From contig CANMQO010000004.1 of NCBI GenBank assembly GCA_947500055.1, forward strand, positions 186,001 through 250,000: a stretch of 64,000 nt of DNA, read 5' to 3'. This stretch comes from an uncultured Paracoccaceae bacterium. Lineage in GTDB: Bacteria; Pseudomonadota; Alphaproteobacteria; Rhodobacterales; Rhodobacteraceae. Position numbers and translations under genes: made by a program. Within the stretch, counting starts at the first letter, position 1, and every line of letters begins with the position of its first letter. Under the pieces are notes generated by a model, which was given only the letters and a program-made list of their open reading frames with translations, ran no database searches and was not told the DNA's origin. This document shows positions 43,546 to 54,652 of the stretch, piece by piece.

Positions 43546-45033
43546 TCAGAACTCCTGATCCGCGCCTTGTTGCCACGGTTTCACCAGATCACCGAAGCGG
43601 GTGAATTCGGCCGTGAAGGCCAGTTCGACCGTGCCGATGGGGCCGTGCCGCTGTTTGCCGACGATCACCTCGGCCTTGCCATGCAGTTTGGACATCTTCT
43701 CCTGCCAGGCGGCGATGCCTTCCATATTGTCGTCATCGGGTTTTTCGCGTTCCACGTAATACTCGCCCCGGTAGACGAACATGACGACGTCGGCATCCTG
43801 CTCAATGGAGCCGGATTCACGCAGGTCAGACAGTTGCGGGCGTTTATCCTCGCGGTTTTCCACCTGGCGCGATAGCTGTGACAGCGCGATGACGGGGATG
43901 TTGAGTTCCTTGGCGATGGCTTTCAACCCCATGGAAATCTCGCCGATTTCCTGCACGCGGTTTTCGGAGGTGCCGCGTACAAGCTGGAGGTAGTCCACGA
44001 TCAGCACATCCAGCCCGTGGGTTCGTTTCAGCCGCCGCGCCCGCGCAGCGAGTTGCGCAATGGGGATGGCGGCGGTGTCGTCGATATAGAGCGGGCAGGC
44101 CTCAAGTGCCTTGGCGGCTTCGACAAAGCGCCGGAATTCACCTTCGGTCATGTCGCCTTGCCTGATCTTATGCGACGAGATTTCAGAGGCTTCGGCAAGG
44201 ATACGCGCGGCAAGCTGTTCGGCGCTCATCTCCAACGAGAAGAAGCCCACGACGCCACCGTCAACGGCCCCTGTTGATCCATCTGACAGCTGCCCCTTGC
44301 GGTAGGCCTTGGCGATGTTGAAGGCAATGTTCGTGGCCAGCGATGTTTTCCCCATGGAGGGACGCCCGGCGAGGATCAGTAGGTCAGATTTATGCAGGCC
44401 CCCAAGTTTTGCATCAAGATCGGCCAGACCGGTGGACACACCTGCCAACCCGCCTTCGCGTTGATATGCGCTGTTGGCGACATTCACGGCCTCTGTCACC
44501 GCTGCAAGGAAGGATTGGAAACCCTGTTCGGTCGTGCCCTGTTCGGCCAGTGCATAAAGCGCCTGTTCGGCCTCGACGATCTGTTCCTTGGGTTCGCTTT
44601 CCACATCAACCCTGGCGGCCTTGTCAGAGATATCCTTACCCAATTGGATCAGCTCGCGCCGTGTCGCCAGATCATAGATCATTTGCGCATAGTCGCGTGC
44701 GGCGAAGGCCGAGATTGCCGCCCCGGCAAGACGCGCCAGATAGGGCGGGCCGCCCAGTTCCTTCAGCCCTTCGTCATCCTCCATGAAAGATTTCAGCGTG
44801 ACCGGGCTGGCAAGCATGTTGCGGCTGATCCGGCTGGCCGCAGTTTCAAAGATGCGGGCGTGGACGGGGTCGTAGAAATGCTTTGGCCCGATGATCGCTG
44901 CAACCCTGTCAAACACATCGTTATTGGTCAGGATGGCGCCCAGCAATTGCTGTTCGGCCTCGATCGAATGGGGCATTGTGTCGGCGGAGGTTGTTTCGAC
45001 CCCGGTTGCGTTGAAAGCTGTGATTTCGTTCAT
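43546..45033 (-). CDS. dnaB: Replicative DNA helicase
   Basis: A 495-residue hexameric helicase. The N-terminal DnaB domain (SIEAEQQLLGAILTNNDVFD) is followed by the RecA-like domain with Walker A LAGRPSMGKTSLATN, Walker B LDVLIVDYLQLV, and later the LSQLSRQVENREDKRPQLSD motif and a DADVVMFVYR segment. Essential for replication. No intein is present. The 245 bases between it and alr show no gene. Confidence 0.98.
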   Translation of the reverse strand: MNEITAFNATGVETTSADTMPHSIEAEQQLLGAILTNNDVFDRVAAIIGPKHFYDPVHARIFETAASRISRNMLASPVTLKSFMEDDEGLKELGGPPYLARLAGAAISAFAARDYAQMIYDLATRRELIQLGKDISDKAARVDVESEPKEQIVEAEQALYALAEQGTTEQGFQSFLAAVTEAVNVANSAYQREGGLAGVSTGLADLDAKLGGLHKSDLLILAGRPSMGKTSLATNIAFNIAKAYRKGQLSDGSTGAVDGGVVGFFSLEMSAEQLAARILAEASEISSHKIRQGDMTEGEFRRFVEAAKALEACPLYIDDTAAIPIAQLAARARRLKRTHGLDVLIVDYLQLVRGTSENRVQEIGEISMGLKAIAKELNIPVIALSQLSRQVENREDKRPQLSDLRESGSIEQDADVVMFVYRGEYYVEREKPDDDNMEGIAAWQEKMSKLHGKAEVIVGKQRHGPIGTVELAFTAEFTRFGDLVKPWQQGADQEF

Positions 45034-45415
45034 GTGCTGCTCATCCCGTGTTGGGTTGCGTCCTAACAGGTTTATGCTTTGCCCGGCTATCTGGATATGC
45101 CTGTGGATCGTTGGCGGGATAAACCTGTTGATACACTGCCACCGCGTCTCAGCCTACAATAATTTGTGCTGCTTGGCAGGCTAACCGCAAAATAGACATG
45201 TGCGGTCCGATTCGAGGATCAGGTTTTGCACAGCCCTGTGGGGAAGTTTTTTGCCAGCCCATTGGCTGCGATTGGTGGCGCGGACCGCCTGATCTGCGAA
45301 ACTGGCTAAAACCGGTTGACCCCACAGCCGCGCTGCCCCAAATTTGCGGCGAATATTTTTTAACCTTTGCAAACCATGGTTGTGGCATTCGCCATTGAAT
45401 ACCCCGGAACGCCGC
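45034..45415. other. Upstream region of dnaB and of the HWE kinase
   Basis: About 380 bases without a gene, between divergent dnaB and kinase genes. AACAGGTTTAT (45065-45075) and ATAAACCTGTT (45119-45129) form a perfect 11-bp inverted repeat 43 bases apart. Between them CTGTGGATCG is close to a DnaA box (TTATCCACA on the other strand). The right half, 45130-45415, shows nothing clear. Confidence 0.45.
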
Positions 45416-46444
45416 ATGAAAGAGATGGAAGAAGCCGACGCCAGCTACCTGCGCCGTCAGCATGTCCTTGGTATCCCAAACGATGAGGAACGCAGGATGG
45501 CGGTCGCTTTGTTGGCGGCGCAGATCGGCGTGTTCGAGTTTGAGCCGCAAACCGGTCGCGCCTATTGGGACGATCGCATTCGCGCCTTGTGGGGTGTGCC
45601 GTCGGGTGAAGAGATCACATATGAGACGGTTATCGCCCAGGTGCATCCCGACGATCAGGAGTTGCATAACAGTCAAACCGCGCACGCCATTGACCCTGCC
45701 GGAGATGGGCATATCGATATCGAATATCGCGTGCTGCCCCGTGATGGAAAGCCAATGCGCTGGATTCACGCAATAGCCGATTGCCAATTTTCTGAGGGCA
45801 GGGCGGTGCGTCTTGTGGGCACCGTGCAGGATGTAACGGCCCGCCGGTTATCGGAGGAACGCACAAAGCTGTTGATGCACGAGTTGGAGCATCGGGTCAA
45901 AAATACCCTGACGACAATTATTTCGGTTGTGAAAATGTCGGGCCGGACTGCGACGGATATCGCGGAGTATACCCGCGCCATCGAGGATCGTTTGCGATCT
46001 ATGGCGAGTTCGCATGAAATGCTGCGCAACAACGACTGGAGCGCGGTTGATCTGCATCAGATCATTCGTCAGGAAGCATCGGGGTTTCTGGGCGATGATC
46101 ATGGCAGGCTGGTTTTGTCCGGCGACCCCGTCACGGTCCAGGCGAACCGTGTCTTGATCGTGATAATGGCTGTGCATGAGCTTTTGACCAATGCGTCAAA
46201 ATATGGCGCCCTGAGCCCCAGTGGCGGGCAGGTTGTCGTGCACACGCGCGTTGCGGATGGCTGCGCCCATCTTACCTGGGAAGAGACATTGCCGGTTCCA
46301 GTAAGTGATCCTGCGCCTGTGTCACAGGGGTTTGGCAGCCTTTTGTTGCGTCAGATCGTGCCGGCCGATCTGCTTGGCGAGGCGACATATGACCAGCGCC
46401 CCGAGGGTGTCCGGTATGACATCGCGTTTCCGCTGGATGATTAA
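45416..46444 (+). CDS. PAS-domain sensor histidine kinase, HWE/HisKA_2 type
   Basis: A 342-residue cytoplasmic kinase. The PAS domain (about 28-142) has [20 protein letters not shown] and [15 protein letters not shown]. The His box is [17 protein letters not shown] (about residues 154-170), typical of HWE/HisKA_2 kinases, and the ATPase N box is [14 protein letters not shown]. There is no response regulator adjacent, so it is an orphan; such kinases often feed general stress regulators such as PhyR in Alphaproteobacteria. Its stop codon overlaps the pyrE stop. Confidence 0.9.
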   Translation: MKEMEEADASYLRRQHVLGIPNDEERRMAVALLAAQIGVFEFEPQTGRAYWDDRIRALWGVPSGEEITYETVIAQVHPDDQELHNSQTAHAIDPAGDGHIDIEYRVLPRDGKPMRWIHAIADCQFSEGRAVRLVGTVQDVTARRLSEERTKLLMHELEHRVKNTLTTIISVVKMSGRTATDIAEYTRAIEDRLRSMASSHEMLRNNDWSAVDLHQIIRQEASGFLGDDHGRLVLSGDPVTVQANRVLIVIMAVHELLTNASKYGALSPSGGQVVVHTRVADGCAHLTWEETLPVPVSDPAPVSQGFGSLLLRQIVPADLLGEATYDQRPEGVRYDIAFPLDD

Positions 46445-47112
46445 CCCGCCGGTGACCATTGGTCTGGTGCGCCAAGGTAGGTTTCAACTGCTGCAAGTGT
46501 TTCAGTATCATATGCGCCGCGCGCCTTGGCCTCGGCCAGAACATCCCACCATGTGCAAAGGTGGATCAGTTGTACGCCATGGTCGGAGAGGGTTTTTTCC
46601 ACGCCTTCAAAGATGCCGTAGTAAAAGATAACCGCCGTCGCGCCGCATGTTGCCCCGGTGTCCCGGATTGCGTCGACGAATGACAGTTTGGACCCGCCAT
46701 CGGTTGTCAGATCCTCGACCAGCAGGACCCGCTGGCCTTCGGTCATCACCCCTTCGATCCGGGCGTTGCGCCCATAACCCTTTGGTTTTTTGCGCACATA
46801 GGTCATCGGCAGGGCGAGCCGGTCGGCCACCATCGCAGAGAAGGGGATGCCTGCGGTCTCCCCGCCTGCGATGTTGTCGAAAGCCTCAAACCCGGCTTCG
46901 CGCATGATTGTCACCGCCAGGAAATCCATCAGCGTGGCCCGGATCCGGGGGTAGCTGATCAGCTTGCGGCAATCGACATAAGTGGGGGCCTGCTTGCCCG
47001 ATGCGTGGGTAAATGGTTCGCGTGCGTTGAAATCAATTGCCCCGATTTCGATCAGCATGCCAGCGGTCAGTCGTGCGATTTCTTCTTTGGTGGGGAATGA
47101 TGTTGGGATCAT
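46441..47112 (-). CDS. pyrE: Orotate phosphoribosyltransferase
   Basis: A 223-residue PRTase of pyrimidine synthesis. [20 protein letters not shown] is the PRPP-binding motif, and [19 protein letters not shown] is typical of PyrE. It is 40 bases downstream of pyrC on the minus strand, so the two are probably one operon, and shares a TTAA with the convergent kinase. Confidence 0.95.
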   Translation of the reverse strand: MIPTSFPTKEEIARLTAGMLIEIGAIDFNAREPFTHASGKQAPTYVDCRKLISYPRIRATLMDFLAVTIMREAGFEAFDNIAGGETAGIPFSAMVADRLALPMTYVRKKPKGYGRNARIEGVMTEGQRVLLVEDLTTDGGSKLSFVDAIRDTGATCGATAVIFYYGIFEGVEKTLSDHGVQLIHLCTWWDVLAEAKARGAYDTETLAAVETYLGAPDQWSPAG

Positions 47113-47151
47113 GGTGCTGGCCTGTTTTACGCGATGATTGATGAAGAAGTG

Positions 47152-48195
47152 TCAGGGGTTTTCTGTGACCCGCCAATGCAGGTCAAATCCGGGGTCAAAG
47201 ACCGTGACCGGCCCGTCCGCCGTTTCGATGGAGCCGGGATAGGTCACGGGATCGCCCTTTTGCAGGGTGATCGTCGCCTCGTTCGGTGGCAACCCGTAAA
47301 ACTGTGGCCCGTTAAGTGATGTGAATGCTTCCAGTTTGGTCAGTTTGCCTGCGGCTTCGAACACCTCTGCCAGGCAGGACATGGTGTTGGGTGCGGTAAA
47401 AATGCCCGCGCAACCGCAGCTTTGCAGTTTGGCCGGGTCGGTATGTGGCGCGCTGTCGGTCCCCAGAAAGAACCGTTTGTCGCCGGATATCGCCGCCTGC
47501 ACCAGCGCGATCCGGTGCGCTTCGCGTTTGGCGACGGGCAGGCAATAGTAATGTGGTTTGATCCCACCGGCCAGAATATGGTTGCGGTTGATGATCAGGT
47601 GGTGGGTTGTGATGGTGGCCGCAAGGTTCTTGCGGTGATCGCGCACGTAATCGACGGCGTGCTGCGTTGTCACATGTTCCATGACCACTTTCAGGTCGGG
47701 GACTTTTTTGCGCAGCGGTTTCAGGACTTTGTCAATGAACACCGCTTCACGATCAAAGATGTCGATATCAGGGTCGGTCACTTCGCCATGAACGCAAAGC
47801 GGCATCCCGATCTCGGCCATGGTTTCAAGAACCGGGCGGACCCTGTCGAAATTCGTCACCCCCGAAGCGGAGTTCGTGGTCGCCCCGGCGGGATAGAGTT
47901 TGACCGCTGTGGCGACCCCGTTGGCATGGGCGTTGGCCACATCCAGCGGGTCAGTATCCTCGGTCAGGTAGAGCGTCATGAGCGGGGTGAAATCCATGTC
48001 GCCGGGCAGGGCGGCCATGATCCGATCCCGATAGTCACTGGCTTGCCGGGCCGTCACAACCGGCGGCACAAGGTTTGGCATGATGATTGCCCGCCCGAAA
48101 TGCCGCGCTGTTTCGGGCAGTACGGCTTGCAGCATCGCCCCATCCCGCAGATGCAGATGCCAGTCGTCCGGACGCCTGATTGTCAGGCTTGTCAT
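47152..48195 (-). CDS. pyrC: Dihydroorotase
   Basis: About 347 residues of the type II, E. coli-like class. [17 protein letters not shown] contains the zinc HxH. The carboxylated Lys is in [13 protein letters not shown], and [13 protein letters not shown] and [15 protein letters not shown] hold further zinc and catalytic residues. I place the start at the ATG at 48195 (MTSLTIRRP); one at 48210 is also possible. It forms an operon with pyrE. Confidence 0.95.
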   Translation of the reverse strand: MTSLTIRRPDDWHLHLRDGAMLQAVLPETARHFGRAIIMPNLVPPVVTARQASDYRDRIMAALPGDMDFTPLMTLYLTEDTDPLDVANAHANGVATAVKLYPAGATTNSASGVTNFDRVRPVLETMAEIGMPLCVHGEVTDPDIDIFDREAVFIDKVLKPLRKKVPDLKVVMEHVTTQHAVDYVRDHRKNLAATITTHHLIINRNHILAGGIKPHYYCLPVAKREAHRIALVQAAISGDKRFFLGTDSAPHTDPAKLQSCGCAGIFTAPNTMSCLAEVFEAAGKLTKLEAFTSLNGPQFYGLPPNEATITLQKGDPVTYPGSIETADGPVTVFDPGFDLHWRVTENP

Positions 48196-48317
48196 TGTCT
48201 TATCGATCATGGTGCCGGAGTTACACCTTCGTTGCGCCGATGGCCATAGTACTTGCAGTTGTGCCCTTGCATCCCGATATTGGGCGTGAGCAGAAACAAT
48301 TATGACCGGAGAGACCA

Positions 48318-48599
48318 ATGCTTGGTTTTATCATCGCCGCCGCCGCAGGCTTTTTGACCCCGCAACTGGAGGGGCCATTGGGTGGCCCCGTCATCAAGGC
48401 CATGGAAGGCCATATCCCGATTGAACCGGGCGAAAAGCGATTGATCGTGTTTATGCTGGCGATGCTTTGCGCAGGTATTGCTGCAGCATTGCTGAATACC
48501 GGCACGCCGTTCTGGATCATGCTAGGTGGCGTTCTTGGCTACTTTGCGACCCGTATCATTGAAGCGGGGAAGAAGATTGCCGACGCGCGCAAGGGCTAA
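48318..48599 (+). CDS. Small membrane protein of unknown function
   Basis: A 93-residue protein with an N-terminal hydrophobic segment ([15 protein letters not shown]) and a central pair of hydrophobic segments ([35 protein letters not shown]), ending in a short basic tail. I recognise no named family. It is divergent from pyrC, and its stop codon overlaps that of the convergent downstream gene by 4 bases (CTAA). Confidence 0.7.
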   Translation: MLGFIIAAAAGFLTPQLEGPLGGPVIKAMEGHIPIEPGEKRLIVFMLAMLCAGIAAALLNTGTPFWIMLGGVLGYFATRIIEAGKKIADARKG

Positions 48600-49504
48600 G
48601 CGGCTTCGCTGAGTTCGGCGCGCAATTTGTCAAAGAACGTGCTGTGGCCCCGCCGCAGCATGTAATCGCAAATGATCTTTGCCAGCCCGTGATGCCCGGA
48701 TTTCACCAGATGGGTGACCAGATTTTGGGCATATGCAGGATCATAACGTCGGGCCCGCAGAAGCTCTGCGAACCGCCGTTGGTCAAGTGAACCTTCCATC
48801 GCCAGTTTCAGCAGCACGTCATGGATGCTGAGCCGATCGAAGGCTTGATCCAGTGCCTTTCCCAGAAACGGACAGGGCAGCAAGCTGACGTTGGGGTTTT
48901 GAAAGAGCATGGCATGGACCGCATCAAGCCGTTGCATGGGATCATAGGCTACAAAGACTTTTTCGGCGGCATCAATCATGTCGGGTGCGTAACCATAGCG
49001 CCCCCGGAAATTGATGCGCCGTTGCGCCTTGAACCGCTTATCCCAGCCTGTCACCTGTGCGTCCAGCGTCGCTTGCGGCTGTAACGCGATGACCGTCGCG
49101 CCGGGGGCGGCAACAGAGAACGCGGCAGCGGCATAGCCACCACTGCCAGTCCCATGAAAGACAATCCGTTCGAAATCATCGAAGAAGCCGTCATCCGTCA
49201 GCCGGTCAAAGAATGCATAGATTGCCGGGTCGCGAAACCAGCTTTCGCCTTCGGACAATAACGCAAGATGCGACCAACCGTCGTGACGCGCATAGGCAAA
49301 TCCGCGCGGTTCGGCGTCAGGGTTATGCGCGCGAACATCTTGCGCATTCTCGAACGTGACCAGCAGTTTGCGTCCTATCCCCAGAAACGCCGCGAAATGG
49401 CGCGTTCCGAGCTGTTCGAAGAACCCCAGATCATCGCAAATCTCGTCAATTTGCCCAAGCCATGCATTCGGCTTCAGATCGGTCAGATTTGTGTTGATAA
49501 TCAC
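48596..49504 (-). CDS. Uncharacterised protein, alpha/beta-hydrolase-like
   Basis: About 302 residues. The central GTGSGGYAAAAFSVAAPG looks like an alpha/beta-hydrolase nucleophile elbow, but it departs from the strict GxSxG pattern. Related roseobacter genes are often called phosphoadenosine phosphosulfate reductase, which nothing in this sequence supports. I prefer the GTG at 49504, preceded by AGGA with 7-base spacing; a GTG at 49525 is possible. No membrane segment. Function unknown. Confidence 0.7.
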   Translation of the reverse strand: MIINTNLTDLKPNAWLGQIDEICDDLGFFEQLGTRHFAAFLGIGRKLLVTFENAQDVRAHNPDAEPRGFAYARHDGWSHLALLSEGESWFRDPAIYAFFDRLTDDGFFDDFERIVFHGTGSGGYAAAAFSVAAPGATVIALQPQATLDAQVTGWDKRFKAQRRINFRGRYGYAPDMIDAAEKVFVAYDPMQRLDAVHAMLFQNPNVSLLPCPFLGKALDQAFDRLSIHDVLLKLAMEGSLDQRRFAELLRARRYDPAYAQNLVTHLVKSGHHGLAKIICDYMLRRGHSTFFDKLRAELSEAA

Positions 49505-49625
49505 GTGCGGGTCCTGCTTTTTCACTCAGCGCGCCAGGCTTATGCCGACGCGTCCGAGCTTTGTGCTATCTTGGATTTGAGGCGAAATTTAGTGGATGAA
49601 ATGTCCGATTATTTTGGATACCGAC

Positions 49626-50849
<1,224 letters not shown>

Positions 50850-50962
50850 GGCCGGGTCCTTTTGCTGTTCGGCGCAAAGCTATGCCTTTGGTCGCAGAGT
50901 GGCAATGGACGGCTTGACGCGGGTGGCGGGGAATGCAGCTATGACGGGTGAGGGAGAATTGC

Positions 50963-51868
50963 ATGGCATTTGGCAGTATTGATGAGGTGCAGGCGGGGCT
51001 GGCCGGGCAGGATTATGTCTGTGGTCGGGCGCTGGCGACCGTCGTGTTTTTGGCGCTTCGGCTGGGGCGCCCGCTGTTTCTGGAAGGCGAGGCGGGCACC
51101 GGCAAGACCGAGATTGCAAAGGCGATTGCCGCCGGTCTGGGCCGCCGGTTGATTCGGTTGCAATGTTATGAAGGGCTGGATGCCGCATCCGCCGTCTACG
51201 AATGGAATTTTGCCGAGCAGATGATCGCCATTCGCGCGGCTGAGGCATCGGGCGGGGCGGATCGGGACGCACTGAAGACCGAGCTGTTTACCGAGGAATA
51301 CCTGATCGAGCGGCCATTGCTGCAGGCCATGCGCCCCCAGCCCGGTGGCGCCCCGGTTCTGTTGATTGATGAGTTGGATCGGACCGATGCACCGTTTGAA
51401 GCGTTCTTGCTGGAGGCATTGTCGGATTTTCAGGTGACCATACCCGAGTTAGGGACGGTCAAGGCGCCAGAACCGCCGATTGTCATCCTGACCTCCAACC
51501 GGACCCGCGAGGTGCATGATGCGCTGAAACGCCGGTGCCTGTACCATTGGGTCGATTACCCGGATTTTGAGCGCGAAATTGAGATTTTGCAGGCGCGTGC
51601 GCCGGAAGCCGCGACGGCCTTGTCGCGGGAAGTTGTTGCCTTTGTCCAGAAGTTGCGCACCGAAGATTTGTTTAAGAAACCGGGTGTGGCTGAGACAATT
51701 GACTGGGCAAAATGCCTATTGGCACTGGATGTCATCAACCTGTCGCCAGAGGTCATCGCGGATACGCTGGGCGCGATCCTGAAATATCAGGACGATATCC
51801 AGAAACTGGAAGGGTCCGAGGCGAAGCGCATTCTTGATGAGGCAAAGGCGGAATTGGTGACCGCCTGA
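50963..51868 (+). CDS. coxD: MoxR-type AAA ATPase, CoxD-like
   Basis: A 301-residue AAA+ ATPase. Walker A is LEGEAGTGKTEIAKAIA, Walker B VLLIDELDRTD, and the sensor region is IVILTSNRTREVHDALKRRC. CoxD helps mature the bimetallic centre of CO dehydrogenase; in a form II cluster its role is presumably similar but untested. The ATG at 50963 has AGGGAG at 50951-50956. Its stop shares a base with the coxE start. Confidence 0.88.
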   Translation: MAFGSIDEVQAGLAGQDYVCGRALATVVFLALRLGRPLFLEGEAGTGKTEIAKAIAAGLGRRLIRLQCYEGLDAASAVYEWNFAEQMIAIRAAEASGGADRDALKTELFTEEYLIERPLLQAMRPQPGGAPVLLIDELDRTDAPFEAFLLEALSDFQVTIPELGTVKAPEPPIVILTSNRTREVHDALKRRCLYHWVDYPDFEREIEILQARAPEAATALSREVVAFVQKLRTEDLFKKPGVAETIDWAKCLLALDVINLSPEVIADTLGAILKYQDDIQKLEGSEAKRILDEAKAELVTA

Positions 51869-53118
51869 TGGTTGAACTGGCTGATCTTGACTTGCCGGAC
51901 GATCCCAAACTGGCGCAGAACATCATCCATTTTGCCCGCGCCCTGCGCAAGGCAGGTTTGGCGGTGGGGCCGGGCCGGGTGATTGATGCGATCCGGGCGG
52001 TGCAGGCGGCGGGATTTACAGAAAGGCTGGATTTTTACTGGACGTTGCAGGCATGCTTTGTGTCCAGGCCAGAGGAACGACAGGTCTTTGCCCAGCTTTT
52101 TCGCCTGTATTGGCGCGATCCGCGATATTTGGAAAAGATGATGGCGTTCATGACCCCGACGGTGCGCGGGGTGCAGGATGAAAGGGTTGCGCAGGCGGCC
52201 GAGAAACGCGCAGCCGAGGCCTTGCTGGACGGCTATGACCGTGATTTGCCCACCCCCGAGGACGCAGGCGAAGAGGTGGAGATTTCGATTGATGCCTCGC
52301 GCACAATCTCGACCGAGGAACGCCTGCGCAGCCTTGATTTCGAACAGATGAACAATGCGGAAATGGCCGCGGCGAAACGCATGTTGGCACGGTTGCGCCT
52401 GCCAGTCCCGCCGATCCAGAGCCGCCGGACGCAAGGCTTGCCCGGTCGATTGCCTGATTGGCGCGGGACCATGCGCCAGACGATGCGCCGGGGTGGTGAG
52501 GTCGCCGAATTTTCCACCAAGCGGCGGCGATTGCGATATCCAAATCTTGTGGTACTTTGCGATATTTCCGGGTCAATGTCGCAGTATTCGCGTGCCGTCT
52601 TGCATTTTCTGCATTCCGTGGCGAACCGCGAAGGGCAGGGATGGGCGCAGGTTCATGCCTTTACCTTTGGCACCCGTCTGACCAATATCACCCGCCATCT
52701 GCGGACCCGCGATGTCGATGCCGCACTGGCCGCTGCGGGGGCCGAGGCGCAGGATTGGGAAGGCGGCACGCGGATCGCAGCCTGCCTGCATGATTTCAAT
52801 CGCGACTGGTCGCGCCGGGTTATGGGGCAGGGGGCTGTGGTGTTGTTGATCACGGATGGGTTGGATCGTGACAAGGATGCCGATCTGGGCCGTGAGATGG
52901 AGCGGTTGCGCCTGACCGCGCGCCAGTTGATCTGGCTGAACCCGCTTTTGCGTTGGGAAGGGTTTGCCCCCAAAGCGAGGGGGATCATGCAAATGCTGCC
53001 GCATTGTTCCAGCTTTCGGGCGGGGCACAACATCGCGTCGCTGGAGGGGCTGGCGCAGGCATTGTCGCGCCCCGATGACAGCGGGCAGAAGGCGCGCCTG
53101 ATGGCGATGATGACGTAA
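51868..53118 (+). CDS. coxE: VWA-domain protein CoxE
   Basis: A 416-residue protein. The C-terminal half is a von Willebrand A domain with the MIDAS motif DISGSMSQYSR and GGTRIAACLHDF. The N-terminal half is helical and charged. It partners the MoxR/CoxD ATPase in chaperone-like maturation of the hydroxylase. It overlaps coxD by one base, and its TAA stop codon opens a palindrome (53119-53136). Confidence 0.88.
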   Translation: MVELADLDLPDDPKLAQNIIHFARALRKAGLAVGPGRVIDAIRAVQAAGFTERLDFYWTLQACFVSRPEERQVFAQLFRLYWRDPRYLEKMMAFMTPTVRGVQDERVAQAAEKRAAEALLDGYDRDLPTPEDAGEEVEISIDASRTISTEERLRSLDFEQMNNAEMAAAKRMLARLRLPVPPIQSRRTQGLPGRLPDWRGTMRQTMRRGGEVAEFSTKRRRLRYPNLVVLCDISGSMSQYSRAVLHFLHSVANREGQGWAQVHAFTFGTRLTNITRHLRTRDVDAALAAAGAEAQDWEGGTRIAACLHDFNRDWSRRVMGQGAVVLLITDGLDRDKDADLGREMERLRLTARQLIWLNPLLRWEGFAPKARGIMQMLPHCSSFRAGHNIASLEGLAQALSRPDDSGQKARLMAMMT

Positions 53119-53136
53119 GATGGGTTTTAACCCATC
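53119..53136. repeat. Palindrome immediately after the coxE stop codon
   Basis: GATGGGTT and AACCCATC surround TT. With the stop codon before it, TAAGATGGGTTT repeats the left half of the palindrome at 31505-31532. It could attenuate transcription into the DUF1203 and xdhC genes. It lacks a clear T tail. Confidence 0.6.
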
Positions 53137-53211
53137 CAACTTGCGCAGGTTTCGGGTCGTTTGGCGGCTGCCCGTGTTGCTAGATCAAACTCGTCAATCA
53201 AGGAGGATATG

Positions 53212-53685
53212 ATGACTTTGACCTATTTGCCCTACGATGCCGAAGATGTGGCCAGCCTGCGCGCAGGCGGACCGGACGCCTATGGCAACCCAGCGGAACG
53301 CGCGATGTCCGATGGTGTTGGAAAACCCTGCCGATCTTGCCTGAACGATGTGCCCGCTGGTGCGGAAATGCTGATCTGCGCCGCCCGGCCTTTTGGCCAC
53401 TTGCAACCCTATGCCGAGACGGGTCCTGTGTTTTTCTGCGCCGATGAATGCACGCCCCATGCCGGGAATGCGGTGCCGCCGGTTCTGCGAAAATCCCCCG
53501 ATTATCTGGTGAAGGCCTATGACCAGACCGACCGGATCATGTACGGCACCGGTCAGATCACCCCAAAAGATGAGATCGCGGATTATGCAGCATCCCTTCT
53601 CGACCGGGGTGATGTGGCTTATGTTGATGTCAGATCAGCCCGAAACAACTGTTTTCTGACGAGGATTGTGCAAACTGATGCCTGA
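53212..53685 (+). CDS. DUF1203 family protein
   Basis: A 157-residue protein. GVGKPCRSCLNDVPAGAEML, the GPVFFCADECTPH region and YDQTDRIMYGTGQ resemble the DUF1203 family, which has conserved Cys/His residues and no known function. The second of two adjacent ATGs (53212) is chosen, since AGGAGG at 53201-53206 is 5 bases away. Its end overlaps the XdhC start by 8 bases, so it belongs to the cox accessory operon here. Confidence 0.82.
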   Translation: MTLTYLPYDAEDVASLRAGGPDAYGNPAERAMSDGVGKPCRSCLNDVPAGAEMLICAARPFGHLQPYAETGPVFFCADECTPHAGNAVPPVLRKSPDYLVKAYDQTDRIMYGTGQITPKDEIADYAASLLDRGDVAYVDVRSARNNCFLTRIVQTDA

Positions 53686-54652
53686 CGTGATCACTGACCT
53701 GCCCGCGCTTGCGCTGGATTGGCACCGTGCCGGACGGCGCGTTGCCATGGCGACCGTGGTGCAGACATGGGGGTCTGCCCCGCGCGCCGTGGGCAGCCAG
53801 TTGGTGATCGATGGCGACGGGGCCATGGAAGGCTCCGTTTCGGGTGGCTGTGTCGAAGGCGCTGTGATCGTTGAGGCGATCGATGCGCTGGAAGATGGCA
53901 AGCCGCGCGTTCTGGAATTTGGCGTCAGCGATGATGAGGCTTTTGCCGTGGGTTTGGCCTGTGGTGGCGAGATCAAGGTGTTGGTGGAGCCTGTCGGGAC
54001 GGTCTTGCCGGTCCCCGTACTGGAGGCATTGGTGGCGGCGCGGGCGCGCGCCACGCCGGTTGCTTATGTCACCAATCTGGAAACCGGTGGTGGTGCTTTG
54101 GCAGGCGCCGACGCCTACCCCGACCGCTTTCGTCTCGACCGTTCCGGAGTGGAGCCGGATGGCCGCACATTTGTGGCCATTCATAACCCGCCGCTGCGCA
54201 TGATCATTGTCGGGGCGGTGCACATCGCCCAGCCATTGGTGCAAATGGCGCGCGCCTGCGGTTATGCGCCCGTGCTGATTGATCCGCGCGGCGCCTTCGG
54301 TTCAGAGGCCCGGTTTCCCGGTGAGACGATCATTGACGATTGGCCGGATGAGGCGCTGGTCACGCTGAAGCCGGATGCAAGAACGGCGGTTGTGACATTG
54401 ACCCATGATCCAAAGCTGGATGATCCGGCGATCATGGCGGCGCTGCGCTCGGAGGTGTTTTATCTGGGATGTCTTGGGTCAACCCGTACCCATGCCAAGC
54501 GCGTCGCAAGACTGGAGGAGGCCGGGTTTTCTCAGCAAGAGATCGGCCGCATTCATGCGCCTGTGGGCATGGATATCGGTGGCCGGCAACCTGCCGAAAT
54601 CGCGGTCAGCATCATGGCGGAGGTCATTGCCAGCCTGAGGCAGGCAAAGTGA
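53678..54652 (+). CDS. XdhC/CoxF family molybdenum cofactor maturation protein
   Basis: A 324-residue two-domain XdhC protein. The N-terminal domain has MATVVQTWGSAPRAVGSQ and GSVSGGCVEGAV. The C-terminal Rossmann domain includes MIIVGAVHIAQPLVQMARAC and FYLGCLGSTRTHAKRVARL, ending in DIGGRQPAEIAVSIMAEVIA. XdhC proteins bind and sulfurate the molybdenum cofactor before insertion. The start overlaps the DUF1203 gene by 8 bases and the stop overlaps the next gene by 4. Confidence 0.9.
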   Translation: MPDVITDLPALALDWHRAGRRVAMATVVQTWGSAPRAVGSQLVIDGDGAMEGSVSGGCVEGAVIVEAIDALEDGKPRVLEFGVSDDEAFAVGLACGGEIKVLVEPVGTVLPVPVLEALVAARARATPVAYVTNLETGGGALAGADAYPDRFRLDRSGVEPDGRTFVAIHNPPLRMIIVGAVHIAQPLVQMARACGYAPVLIDPRGAFGSEARFPGETIIDDWPDEALVTLKPDARTAVVTLTHDPKLDDPAIMAALRSEVFYLGCLGSTRTHAKRVARLEEAGFSQQEIGRIHAPVGMDIGGRQPAEIAVSIMAEVIASLRQAK

